Shown: piece after piece, positions 1-7,607 of the stretch
Numbering within the stretch: position 1 is the first letter of the stretch
How the letters are laid out: every line of letters begins with the position of its first letter
DNA from: Acidobacteriaceae bacterium
GTDB lineage: Bacteria; Acidobacteriota; Terriglobia; Bryobacterales; Bryobacteraceae
Direction: 5' to 3'
Length of the DNA stretch: 54,380 nt
Assembly (NCBI GenBank): GCA_903970405.1
Contig: CAJCIT010000116.1
Location: 1-54,380 of the forward strand
Position numbers and translations under genes: made by a program
Notes under the pieces: generated by a model
What the model was told of the DNA's origin: nothing
The model's input: the letters and a program-made list of their open reading frames with translations, nothing else
The model's database searches: none

Positions 1-216
1 TCTGTTCTTTGACAATCCGCCTCCAGTAAGTGCCCGCGTCACGCGACCCCACCCCAACTCCGCTCAAACGACGCCCCAGCGCGCAAAATCCACGTTCAAA
101 AAACGCAGATTTCCATCTGCCGGCCCTTCGGGTTGATCGAATTTGAGGCCCCGCACGCACCCGAACAGTTCGTTTCGTAGCCGGGTGTAGGGCAGGCAGG
201 GAGCGGCGCGGTGCAC

Positions 217-253
217 CGCTTGCTTACTTCACGCGCGCGGTTCAGAAGTGGGG
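217..253 (+). repeat. Dispersed intergenic repeat, family 1, copy A
   Basis: This copy reads cGCTTGCT..ACGCGCGCGG followed by TTCAGAAGTGGGG. Two other copies lie between genes at 19706-19740 and 38631-38663. All three share the core GCGGTTCAGAAG preceded by a TTGCT block and followed by a G-rich tail. Three copies in 54 kb, all outside genes, point to a genome-wide repeat family. No terminal repeats or coding capacity are visible. Confidence 0.6.
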
Positions 254-290
254 TGGCGGGCGGTCTGCGAACACCGAGACCAGAACAACC

Positions 291-321
291 GGTCGTTCCC
301 TGACGGTTCGCGGCTCTGAAG
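291..321 (-). repeat. Dispersed intergenic repeat, family 2, copy A
   Basis: Read on the minus strand this is CAGAGCCGCGAACCGTCAGG followed by GAACGACC. It matches the arm at 25466-25494 apart from one inserted base and one substitution, and the opposite arm at 25522-25545 in inverted orientation. It lies in non-coding sequence about 40 bp from family 1 copy A. Confidence 0.6.
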
Positions 322-346
322 GAATCTTCTGCTCTCCATAAAAATT

Positions 347-376
347 TTGATTAGCAAAAGCCAATAAATGTACTAA
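347..376 (+). promoter_or_regulatory. Possible plus-strand promoter
   Basis: A TTGATT box (347-352) is followed after 18 bases by TACTAA (371-376), inside the most AT-rich patch of the first 500 bases. The only thing downstream on this strand is the hairpin-plus-T-run at 416-455. A start near 383 would give a transcript of only about 70 nt. Call based on box similarity alone. Confidence 0.3.
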
Positions 377-415
377 TATGGGAACGCACCGCGTTTGCAG
401 GTGTTGGGTGTTTAC

Positions 416-455
416 AGGCCTGCCGTCTCCCCTCCGAGGATGGCAGGCCTCCCTT
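416..455 (+). terminator. Rho-independent terminator-like hairpin
   Basis: Perfect 9-bp arms AGGCCTGCC (416-424) and GGCAGGCCT (442-450) enclose a 17-nt loop, followed on the plus strand by CCCTTTTT. The T-run is on the plus side, so the classic terminator faces plus-strand transcription. It lies only about 14 bases beyond the araD stop codon, so the hairpin could also help end the minus-strand operon, although that side has no T-run. Confidence 0.6.
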
Positions 456-463
456 TTTGGCGG

Positions 464-1156
464 CTAGTTCTGGCCGTAATACGCGTTGGCGCCGTGTTTG
501 CGGAGAAAATGTTTGTCGCGCAGTGTGTCTGTGAGCGCGGCCGCATCGGCGTTTATCGTGAACGTAACGAAGGCCATGTGGGCAATCTCTTCAAGCACAA
601 CGGCCATATGCGCCGCCTCAGCCGGAGTGACTCCCCACACAAACGGCGCATGGCCCGCCACCAGAACGGCTGGCGTCTCCAAGGGGTTGAGCGTCTTAAA
701 CCTCCGGATAATGGCGTTCCCGGTATTCAGTTCATACTCGGACTCAATATCCTGGGCGGGCATGGGCGCGGTGACCGGGATGGGCCCGCGAATGTAATCG
801 GCATGAGTGGTGCCGAGGCAGGGAATTTCGCGTTGCGCCTGGCTCCACGCCGTGGCGTACCGGGAATGCGTGTGGACGATGCCGCCCAGCCCTTCAAAGG
901 CTCGGTAAAGGGCTAGATGCGTTGCCAGATCCGATGACGGCCGCAACGTGCCTTCGACGATTTTTCCATTGAGATCGGAGATTACCATGTGAGACGGAGT
1001 CAGTTCGTCATAGGGCACTCCGCTGGGCTTGATGACCACCAATCCGTCGCTGCGGTCAAAGCCGCTGGCGTTGCCGAAGGTATATAAAACCAATCCCCGC
1101 CGAACGATTTCGAGATTGGCTTCCAGGACTTCCTCACGAAGGTGTTTCAGGTTCAT
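464..1156 (-). CDS. araD: L-ribulose-5-phosphate 4-epimerase
   Basis: Predicted cytoplasmic class II aldolase-fold enzyme interconverting L-ribulose 5-phosphate and D-xylulose 5-phosphate, the last dedicated step of L-arabinose breakdown. The 230-residue length fits AraD. Visible family landmarks are GNASG (29-33), KPSG (43-46), SSD with D76, the zinc pair H95-x-H97, H169 in the AGHAPF stretch, and a C-terminal YY at 226-227 where E. coli AraD has its catalytic Tyr229. It is the last gene of the five-gene minus-strand operon, 5 bases after the kinase stop. A fuculose-phosphate aldolase is a weaker alternative because the SSD and C-terminal Tyr pattern fits AraD better. Confidence 0.9.
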   Translation of the reverse strand: MNLKHLREEVLEANLEIVRRGLVLYTFGNASGFDRSDGLVVIKPSGVPYDELTPSHMVISDLNGKIVEGTLRPSSDLATHLALYRAFEGLGGIVHTHSRYATAWSQAQREIPCLGTTHADYIRGPIPVTAPMPAQDIESEYELNTGNAIIRRFKTLNPLETPAVLVAGHAPFVWGVTPAEAAHMAVVLEEIAHMAFVTFTINADAAALTDTLRDKHFLRKHGANAYYGQN

Positions 1157-1161
1157 ATCCG

Positions 1162-2742
1162 CTATTGTCTGGCGTCAGCGGCAATATGCCGCAACTCGGG
1201 CAACACATCGCCGATCGCCCCCGGTGCGCTGCTTTTCGCGCCGAACGCGAAATAAAGCTTCCGGTACAGCGGAAAGAGCAGGTTGTAGGTGGCTACGGCG
1301 GCCGCTTCCGGGAGAAATGTTATGTGCGGTGGGCAGAGAGCCTTCTGCGCCTCGGCCAGAGAGGAGAAGACGCCGGCGGCGAGAAAAGCGAAGATGGCCG
1401 AGCCTAAGCTAGTGACATCGCCTTGCGGCACCAGGATCGGCTTGTTCAACACGTTCGCGTAGACCTGATTCAGGGCGTTATTGCGCTGCGGAATCCCGCC
1501 GCCGTTGATGACGCGCTGGATGGCCGCGCCGTGTTCGGCCATGCGATCGAGAATGATCCGCGTGTGGAAAGCGGTGCCCTCAATGGCGGCGAAGAACTCG
1601 TCTTCGGCCGTATGAGTCAGATTCCAACCCAGCGTGACGCCGCCCAATTCCGGATTCACCAGAACGGTGCGGTCGCCATTGTCCCAGGTCAGGCGGAGAA
1701 GTCCGGTTTGCCCGGCGCGATACCCGGCGATGCCAGCCGAGATTTGCCCTGCGCTCTGTCCCGCGCGGCGGGCAATGGCTTCGAAGATGTCGCCAACCGC
1801 GGAGAGCCCAGCCTCAATGCCCGTTCGCGCAGGGTCGACGGAGCCGGGGACCACGCCGCAGACGCCCGGAACCAGTTGGGCCGTCTCACTCAAGCCGATG
1901 ATGCAGGTAGATGTCCCGATTACGTTGACGACGTCGCCCAGATCGACGCCCGCGCCGACGGCGTCCCAATGGGCATCGAACGCGCCCACCGGAATGGGAA
2001 TGCCGGCGCGTAAGCCGAGTGTCCGCGCCCAATACTCGCAAAGATGGCCGGCGATCTTGTCCGAAGTCTCATAACGCCCGGCCAACTTGGAACGGATGCC
2101 CGCCAGCAGGGGGTCCACCCGGATGAGGAAGTCCTCCGGGGGCAAACCGCCGAGCGATTCGTTCCACATCCATTTGTGGCCCATGGCGCAGACACTGCGC
2201 GGTGCGCTCGCCACGTCGGTGATGCCGCAGAGAACCGCGGCGATGTAGTCACAATGTTCGAAGGCCGAAACCAGCAAGTGACGCCGGCCGGGATTGTGGC
2301 GCAGCCAGTGCAGCAGCTTTGAAAAGCCCCACTCCGAGGAGTAAGTTCCGCCGCACCATTCGATAGCCGTCAACCCGTATTCATGGGCTTTGGCGGTAAT
2401 CTCGGCCGCTTCACGCCAAGCCCGGTGGTCGCACCAGAGGTAGTAATCGCCCAGCGGCTGCAATCCTTCGCCGACAGGAATGACACTTGACCCGGTGGTA
2501 TCCAGGGCGATGGCCGCGACGGCCGAACCATCCAACGAAGCCGCTTCCAGCGCCTGGCGCATCGCCAGAACCAGCGCCCGCATGTGGTCGTCATGGCTTT
2601 GGGTGGCGTAATCGGGATCGCTCTTGGTGCGATGCAGCGGATATTCGGCGGCGCCCGCGCCCAAGCGGCCCTTCTCGCTATCGAAAAGCGAGACACGAAC
2701 ACTGAGCGTGCCGAAGTCTACTCCAGCAACAACGGTCGACAT
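1162..2742 (-). CDS. araB: Ribulokinase, FGGY family
   Basis: Predicted ATP-dependent phosphorylation of L-ribulose to L-ribulose 5-phosphate in the cytoplasm. At 526 residues it matches AraB. An N-terminal phosphate-binding DFGT lies at 9-12, DTTGSS at 81-86, the putative catalytic Asp in GAFDAHWD at D256, GTSTC at 276-280, and a C-terminal FGGY domain contains NGGGIPQRNN. The ATG at 2742 is preferred over an upstream in-frame start at 2781. It has GGAGG 10 bases upstream, overlapping the TAG of the isomerase, and the protein then begins just before the kinase motif. The arrangement suggests translational coupling. The substrate is assigned from the araD neighbour. Confidence 0.88.
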   Translation of the reverse strand: MSTVVAGVDFGTLSVRVSLFDSEKGRLGAGAAEYPLHRTKSDPDYATQSHDDHMRALVLAMRQALEAASLDGSAVAAIALDTTGSSVIPVGEGLQPLGDYYLWCDHRAWREAAEITAKAHEYGLTAIEWCGGTYSSEWGFSKLLHWLRHNPGRRHLLVSAFEHCDYIAAVLCGITDVASAPRSVCAMGHKWMWNESLGGLPPEDFLIRVDPLLAGIRSKLAGRYETSDKIAGHLCEYWARTLGLRAGIPIPVGAFDAHWDAVGAGVDLGDVVNVIGTSTCIIGLSETAQLVPGVCGVVPGSVDPARTGIEAGLSAVGDIFEAIARRAGQSAGQISAGIAGYRAGQTGLLRLTWDNGDRTVLVNPELGGVTLGWNLTHTAEDEFFAAIEGTAFHTRIILDRMAEHGAAIQRVINGGGIPQRNNALNQVYANVLNKPILVPQGDVTSLGSAIFAFLAAGVFSSLAEAQKALCPPHITFLPEAAAVATYNLLFPLYRKLYFAFGAKSSAPGAIGDVLPELRHIAADARQ

Positions 2743-2756
2743 AGACGGCGCGCCTC

Positions 2757-4172
2757 CTACTTGTGCCAGTAGATGTCCCAACCGAGGTAGCGCGTAGCGG
2801 CTTCATACACGATTCCGCTGACGGGGGCCAGGTTGGCGGCCACGTGGTGTTCAAAGCCGTTGACGCAAATGTAGCGAAGCAAGTCCTGTAGACGCGGAAT
2901 CTCCACCACGCCAGCGCCGCCGAACGTCTCAAGCGGGTCGTTGGTGAACTGGCCATCGCCCACATAACCGGTGATCTTGCCGGCCGAGTCAGTGGTGGAA
3001 AACCGCGCATAGCTCATCAGCCCCGCTTTCACGCGGCCCACGCACGTACCGAACGTATTGTCCCGGCCCACGGTGCCGGCGATGATCTGCTGGAAATCCA
3101 TCTTCACTTCGGCAAAGAAGTGTTTCGGCAGGTTGCTGCAGTGGAAGCAAACAGCTTTATTCGGATCTTCGCCGTAGTTGTTGTTCCAATCGAGCAAGGC
3201 GCTGGGCGTTCCGGACGCGAGGCGCAGCGCGTGCATACCCACGGTGCCGCAGATATCCACTTCGCAGGCGCTTGAGAGCAGGTCATTGCTCATCATGCTC
3301 ATGATGGTGCAGGGCACCACGCCAAAGTACTCTTCAAGCGATGTCCAGCACTGCACGGCGCTGATGACCACCTCCGTCTCCTTCATCCAGCCATCCACTA
3401 CCGCGCCGAGCTTCGCCATCTTGAGCAGGGCGGACGCCGGAGTGGTGTTGGTATCGACGTAGGCGTGAATGGCGGCGAGCTTTGCCTGCGCGGCGGGGTC
3501 ATCATCCTTCATCTTGTCGATGCGGCCAAGGATCTCAGACAGGTCAATGGTGATGACGGAGATCCCGCTTGATTCCAGCAGCTTTTCGCTGTAACGAACC
3601 GTGTTGAAGGCGGCCGGCCGCGCACCGATGGCGCCGATCCGCAGATTCCGCATTCCGCGAATGACATTGGCCACGCCCGTAAACCAGGCCAGATCCGTTT
3701 TGAAGATCGGCGATTGGGGCGCTTCGGTGTGGAGGGTGGTGAGTGAGTACGGAATGCGGTACTGGGTCAGGTTATTGCAGACTGACATCTTGCCGCAGAA
3801 GCTATCGCGGCGATCGGCAATGGTCATGCGCCCCGTGGAGTCGGGCGTCGCTTGAATCAGAACGGGAACATTGAGGCCGGCGAGGCGAAGCGTGTCGGCA
3901 ACGGCGCGTTCGTCGCCGAAATTCGGCAACGTCACCACGATGCCGTCAATCTTCTCGCGGTGGGCTTTGAAAAGATCGGCGCAACGGCGCGCCTCTTCAT
4001 AGGTCTCAACCGCCCCATGCTTCGACTGCTCAGGAGTCAGCGCGACAACATCGGCGCCCGATGCCTCAATGGCTTGGATCATATCGACCCGGCCGGTGGC
4101 TGCCAGGTGGGCGGGGAAGAAGCCGCGATTGCCGACAATCAGCCCAAACGTGTTCTTGTGTGCTGTGGACAT
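2757..4172 (-). CDS. FucI/AraA-superfamily sugar isomerase
   Basis: A 471-residue cytoplasmic aldose-ketose isomerase of the L-fucose isomerase-like group, not the classical AraA sequence type. An N-terminal Rossmann-like half (GLIVGNRGFF at 10-19, GIVVTLPNFGDE at 77-88) precedes a C-terminal half with likely metal ligands E304 (ACEVDICG), D328 (LLDWNN) and H344 (CFHCSNLP), assigned by analogy with FucI. Its place between a sugar symporter and araB/araD implies it makes L-ribulose from L-arabinose, but a substrate such as L-fucose or D-arabinose cannot be excluded. The ATG follows the TAA of the upstream gene with no gap. AAAGGG lies just upstream as ribosome binding site. Confidence 0.78.
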   Translation of the reverse strand: MSTAHKNTFGLIVGNRGFFPAHLAATGRVDMIQAIEASGADVVALTPEQSKHGAVETYEEARRCADLFKAHREKIDGIVVTLPNFGDERAVADTLRLAGLNVPVLIQATPDSTGRMTIADRRDSFCGKMSVCNNLTQYRIPYSLTTLHTEAPQSPIFKTDLAWFTGVANVIRGMRNLRIGAIGARPAAFNTVRYSEKLLESSGISVITIDLSEILGRIDKMKDDDPAAQAKLAAIHAYVDTNTTPASALLKMAKLGAVVDGWMKETEVVISAVQCWTSLEEYFGVVPCTIMSMMSNDLLSSACEVDICGTVGMHALRLASGTPSALLDWNNNYGEDPNKAVCFHCSNLPKHFFAEVKMDFQQIIAGTVGRDNTFGTCVGRVKAGLMSYARFSTTDSAGKITGYVGDGQFTNDPLETFGGAGVVEIPRLQDLLRYICVNGFEHHVAANLAPVSGIVYEAATRYLGWDIYWHK

Positions 4173-4397
4173 TTACTGACCCTTTCGTTTCGGATTAAAG
4201 CGGACGCAATAGAAGCCGCCCACCAGAAGCAGGAATGCGCCCCACCAGACGCCCGCGTGGAGGTTCTGGAGGACCACCGGATGTTCAGGCGGCACGGCGA
4301 GGTTATAGAGTCCAGCGCCCAGAATAAGAATGCCGTAGATGAACAGGAGGAGGCCAATAAAGAACCAGATAGAGATAAAACCTTTTCCTTCGTGCAT
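4173..4397 (-). CDS. Small two-helix membrane protein, symporter-associated
   Basis: A 74-residue protein with two predicted membrane helices (about 9-31 and 46-65), a short loop with PPEHPVVLQNLHAGVW between them, and a basic tail (NPKRKGQ) that should face the cytoplasm. No known domain is recognised. Its AGGAG sequence overlaps the symporter stop codon, and its own stop abuts the isomerase ATG, so it is tightly built into the operon. By position it could be a small accessory or stabilising subunit of the sodium/solute symporter. This is inference only. Confidence 0.75.
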   Translation of the reverse strand: MHEGKGFISIWFFIGLLLFIYGILILGAGLYNLAVPPEHPVVLQNLHAGVWWGAFLLLVGGFYCVRFNPKRKGQ

Positions 4398-4406
4398 GAG
4401 TGGCTC

Positions 4407-6116
4407 CTACCAGAAAATGATATTCAAGATGAAGAACACGATAGTCACCGCAATCGCCCAGAAAATGGGACGCTGGTACAGCTTCAAGTGTCCTTCTGAG
4501 GGGATGTCTGTGGCGCCGTAGACTAAACCGGTCAGCTCGGAAAGCGGCCGTGGCTTTGTGAGCAGACTCACCACCACAGTGACGGTGACGCAGATGATCC
4601 AGGACCACAGCGCCCGGTACATGTTTTCGGCCATATCCTTGGCGTGTGGCGAAAGGGCGATGATGCGGAGCGCCGAGGGATCGAGCTTTACCCAGGCATA
4701 CATGCCAATGGAGGAAGCGGTTCCGGCCAGCAGGCCCCAGAAGCCGCCGGCAGATGTCGCGCGTTTCCAAAGCATGCCCAAAATGACGGTCCCGAAGAGT
4801 GGCGCGATGAAGAAGCTGAAGAGCGCCTGCACGTAATCCATGATGCTGGCGAACTGCATGACGAAATACGCCGTGCCGATGCTGATGAGAACGCCGACAA
4901 GCGTGCACCATCGGCCCATGCTGACGTAATGCATGTCGGTGGCGTTTTTCTTGATCTGCGCGCGATAAATGTCGTAGGTCCAGACGGTGGCGAACGCGCT
5001 GACGTTGCCTGCCATTCCTGACATAAAGCCGGCGATCAAGGCGGTAATGCCGAGGCCCAGCAGACCCGGTCCGCAGTAGCGCGCCAGCATGATGGGCAGA
5101 ACCTCATTGTAGGTGTGGACGCCCACTCCCTGCTGCGCCTCGCCCACCAGCTTAAAGGGAAGCACGGCCAAGCCCAGCAGGCCGGGCAGAATAACGATGA
5201 ACGGCACCGCCATTTTGAAGCTCGCTCCGATGATGGGAGCCATTTTGGCGGAGCGCAGATCGCGCGCCGTCAACACGCGCTGCACCACCAGGAAATCCGT
5301 GGTCCAGTAGCCGAATGAAATGATGAAGCCGAGGCCGAGCACGATACCGGTCCAGTGAATGCCCATTGGGTTGTCACTGAAAGAGCCGAGCGTGCTCCAC
5401 ATGTGCGTGTAGTCCTGATCGGGGAAGTTGTGGTGAATGCGGTTGACCATGCCCTGCCAGCCGCCGGTTTCGATCAGCCCGATGATGGAGATGAGAATGG
5501 CCCCCAGCCAGATGAGGAAGAACTGCAGCACCTCGTTGAAAATGGCTGAGAGCAGTCCGCCCAGGAAGACGTAAGCGGCGACGGTGAGTGAGGAGACCCA
5601 GATGGAAAAATTGATGTCCCAGCCGAGGATGACCTTCATCACCAGCGCCATGGAGTACATATTGATGCCGCTCATGAAGACCGTCATCAGTGCGAAACTG
5701 ACGGCCGCCAATGCGCGCGAGGGTTCGCCGAACCGCAGCTTGAGGTAGCCGGGGACCGAGTGCGTCCTGGAGATGTAGTAGAACGGCATCATCACGATGC
5801 CCAGGAACAGCATCGCCGGAATGGCGCCGATCCAATACCAGTGCGTGGCAAGGATGCCGTACTGGTAAGCAGAGGCGGCCCAGCCCATCAGTTCCAGCGA
5901 TCCGAGGTTCGCGGCAACGAAGCTGAGGCCGGCTATCCAGGCCGTCATATCGCGGCCCGCCATGAAGAAGTCGTTGCCGGTTGTTGCAAAGCGCTTCAGG
6001 TAGAAGCCGATGCCAATGACCATCGCAAAATAAATGGCGATGACCAGAATATCGATGAAGCCCAGCGAGATGAGCTTATTGCCTGGGGAAGATTGGAGGA
6101 GAAGTGCAAGAGGCAT
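4407..6116 (-). CDS. Sodium/solute symporter, SSS family
   Basis: Predicted inner-membrane cotransporter of 569 residues with about 13-14 helices. SSS landmarks include GIGFYLKR after the first helix, AGRDMTAW, and GYWTTDFLVVQRVLTARD in the middle, the region around the family signature. As first gene of the pentose operon it probably imports L-arabinose or a related sugar with sodium. The ATG at 6116 is chosen because the longer open frame upstream runs through repeat-rich non-coding sequence and lacks membrane character. A GAGGA lies 14 bases upstream. Which sugar it carries is inferred from the neighbours. Confidence 0.85.
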   Translation of the reverse strand: MPLALLLQSSPGNKLISLGFIDILVIAIYFAMVIGIGFYLKRFATTGNDFFMAGRDMTAWIAGLSFVAANLGSLELMGWAASAYQYGILATHWYWIGAIPAMLFLGIVMMPFYYISRTHSVPGYLKLRFGEPSRALAAVSFALMTVFMSGINMYSMALVMKVILGWDINFSIWVSSLTVAAYVFLGGLLSAIFNEVLQFFLIWLGAILISIIGLIETGGWQGMVNRIHHNFPDQDYTHMWSTLGSFSDNPMGIHWTGIVLGLGFIISFGYWTTDFLVVQRVLTARDLRSAKMAPIIGASFKMAVPFIVILPGLLGLAVLPFKLVGEAQQGVGVHTYNEVLPIMLARYCGPGLLGLGITALIAGFMSGMAGNVSAFATVWTYDIYRAQIKKNATDMHYVSMGRWCTLVGVLISIGTAYFVMQFASIMDYVQALFSFFIAPLFGTVILGMLWKRATSAGGFWGLLAGTASSIGMYAWVKLDPSALRIIALSPHAKDMAENMYRALWSWIICVTVTVVVSLLTKPRPLSELTGLVYGATDIPSEGHLKLYQRPIFWAIAVTIVFFILNIIFW

Positions 6117-6183
6117 GTCTTTGGTTTCAGTCCTCAATTGACGATGGCGCGGCCTATCGAATGTATCGCAAAGAGCAAGAGGG

Positions 6184-6189
6184 ATTATA
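6184..6189 (-). promoter_or_regulatory. Perfect TATAAT -10 box upstream of the pentose operon
   Basis: On the minus strand the sequence reads GGTATAATCCC, about 68 bases upstream of the symporter start. No acceptable -35 box sits 16-18 bases further up; that position holds CCGCCC-like sequence. A strong -10 with a poor -35 would fit an activator-dependent sugar promoter, but no regulator gene is next to the operon. Confidence 0.4.
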
Positions 6190-6228
6190 CCGGAGGTGCG
6201 ATTGTGGGGCGGGGAGGAACCCGGGGAG

Positions 6229-6264
6229 GGCCGATTTCCCAATCGGCCACAGGTTTTCAACCTG
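6229..6264. repeat. Tandem REP-like hairpins between divergent genes
   Basis: Two adjacent perfect hairpins. The first has arms GGCCGATT/AATCGGCC around TCCC (6229-6248). The second has arms CAGGTT/AACCTG around TTC (6250-6264). They lie between the pentose operon and the secreted aldose epimerase, upstream of both, so they are not terminators of either. The form resembles bacterial REP-type palindromes. Confidence 0.6.
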
Positions 6265-6323
6265 CCCCACAAAGGGGACGCGATAAGGCTGGGAAGCAGG
6301 ACGCGATAAGATGGAGCCGACTT

Positions 6324-7466
6324 ATGCGAACCTTTAGCTCCCTTGTTGGATTGGCGGTTTTTTTTCTCACACCCCTGGCCGCGCAGCCCGGAATGGCACA
6401 GAACACAAAGAGACTCACGATGAAATCTTTTGGCAAGACTCCCGATGGCCACGAAATCGATCTCTACACCCTGACAAATAAGAAGGGCATGGAAGTGGGC
6501 ATCATCAACTACGGCGGCATCATTGTTTCGGTGAAAGCGCCCGATCGCCAGGGCCAATTCGCCGACGTCGTGCTTGGTTTCGACAACCTCGCCGGCTACC
6601 TCGCGAAGAACCCCTACTTCGGCGCCTTGGTAGGGCGATACGCCAACCGCATCGGCGCCGCGAAGTTCACGCTGGACGGCAAGGAGTACCACCTACCCGT
6701 GAACGACGGCCCGAACTGCCTGCATGGCGGCACTAATGGCTTCAACTCAAGAGTATGGACCGCCAAGGACGCGTCAACCGCGGGCGCGGGAAAAGTGAAG
6801 CTTCAATACGTGAGCGTGGATGGCGAGGAAGGCTTTCCGGGTACCCTGACGGCGACCGTGATCTATTCGCTTGACGACAATAACGAGCTTCGCATCGAAT
6901 ATGCCGCCACGACGGACCGGCCGACGGTCCTGAATCTGACAAATCACTCCTACTTCAACCTGGCCGGTCCAACGGGCGGTGAAATCGTCAACCATGTGCT
7001 GACTCTGGAATCGGACAAGTACACCCCGGTGAACGCCACCTTGATTCCTACCGGCGTCCTGCAGCCGGTGGAAGGCACGCCGTTCGATTTTCGCAAACCC
7101 ACCCGGATTGGCGAGCGCATCGACGCTGACGATCCTCAGCTCAAGTACGGCGTGGGCTATGACCACAACTGGGTTCTGACTCACAAGCCGGGCATCATTG
7201 CCTTGGCTGCCCGTGTGGAGGAGCCGACATCGGGGCGTGTCCTAGAAGTGCTGACCGATCAGCCGGGCGTGCAGTTTTACACCGGCAACCAGTTGGACGG
7301 CACGGTCACCGGCAAGGCAGGCAAGGTCTATGCGAAGAGGATGGGTCTTTGCCTCGAAACGCAGCATTTTCCGGATTCACCAAACAAGCCCGAATTCCCG
7401 AGTGTTGTTTTGCGTCCCGGGCATGCATTCCACTCGACGACGGTTTTCCGGTTCTCCGCAAAGTAA
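6324..7466 (+). CDS. galM: Exported aldose 1-epimerase (mutarotase)
   Basis: Predicted to interconvert alpha and beta anomers of aldoses, here outside the cytoplasm. The 380-residue protein starts with a Sec signal peptide (residues 1 to about 25, hydrophobic core LVGLAVFFLTPLAA). The mutarotase core follows with H134 in LHGG, the catalytic acid H208 in NHSYFNL, YDHNW at 279-283, and the catalytic base E345 in LETQ. The start at 6324 is preferred over the long upstream open frame: GGAG lies 8 bases upstream and the signal peptide begins at once. Placement beside the pentose operon suggests it supplies the transported anomer of a sugar released in the periplasm. Confidence 0.9.
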   Translation: MRTFSSLVGLAVFFLTPLAAQPGMAQNTKRLTMKSFGKTPDGHEIDLYTLTNKKGMEVGIINYGGIIVSVKAPDRQGQFADVVLGFDNLAGYLAKNPYFGALVGRYANRIGAAKFTLDGKEYHLPVNDGPNCLHGGTNGFNSRVWTAKDASTAGAGKVKLQYVSVDGEEGFPGTLTATVIYSLDDNNELRIEYAATTDRPTVLNLTNHSYFNLAGPTGGEIVNHVLTLESDKYTPVNATLIPTGVLQPVEGTPFDFRKPTRIGERIDADDPQLKYGVGYDHNWVLTHKPGIIALAARVEEPTSGRVLEVLTDQPGVQFYTGNQLDGTVTGKAGKVYAKRMGLCLETQHFPDSPNKPEFPSVVLRPGHAFHSTTVFRFSAK

Positions 7467-7506
7467 GTGGAGGCGGGGCGCGCCCTAAGCGGGTTTTGGT
7501 GGATAC

Positions 7507-7522
7507 GGGCGCTTTCGCGCCC
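7507..7522. repeat. Short GC-rich hairpin between galM and glpK
   Basis: Arms GGGCGC and GCGCCC enclose TTTC, about 40 bases after the galM stop. No T-run follows, so a terminator role is uncertain. It may be another small palindromic repeat. Confidence 0.35.
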
Positions 7523-7607
7523 TGGTGGGGACGCTCGGCTCTCCGTGAGTACTAAAGCCGGTGCTTCGCCGTGATAGCCTTTCCACCGGAGCCAATACTT
7601 CCGAACT

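Larger units (their letters stand above)
1..394. other. Non-coding region at window start
   Basis: No convincing gene is seen on either strand. The stretch holds a small hairpin at 105-120 (arms GCAGAT/ATCTGC, loop TTCC), one copy each of two dispersed repeats (217-253 and 291-321) and an unusually AT-rich patch at about 336-380 that carries a possible plus-strand promoter. A gene ending left of the window cannot be excluded. Confidence 0.6.

Noticed and set aside
395..916. Plus-strand ORF opposite araD
   Set aside because: It is the reverse-strand shadow of a well-supported araD gene and has no recognisable domain.
5760..6323. Longer N-terminus for the aldose epimerase
   Set aside because: The extension is antisense to the symporter gene and crosses the REP-like hairpins. 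The signal peptide and ribosome-binding site support the start at 6324.
6117..6692. 192-residue N-terminal extension of the symporter
   Set aside because: It crosses the hairpin repeats and runs antisense to the epimerase signal region. It has no membrane character, and the family length fits the start at 6116.
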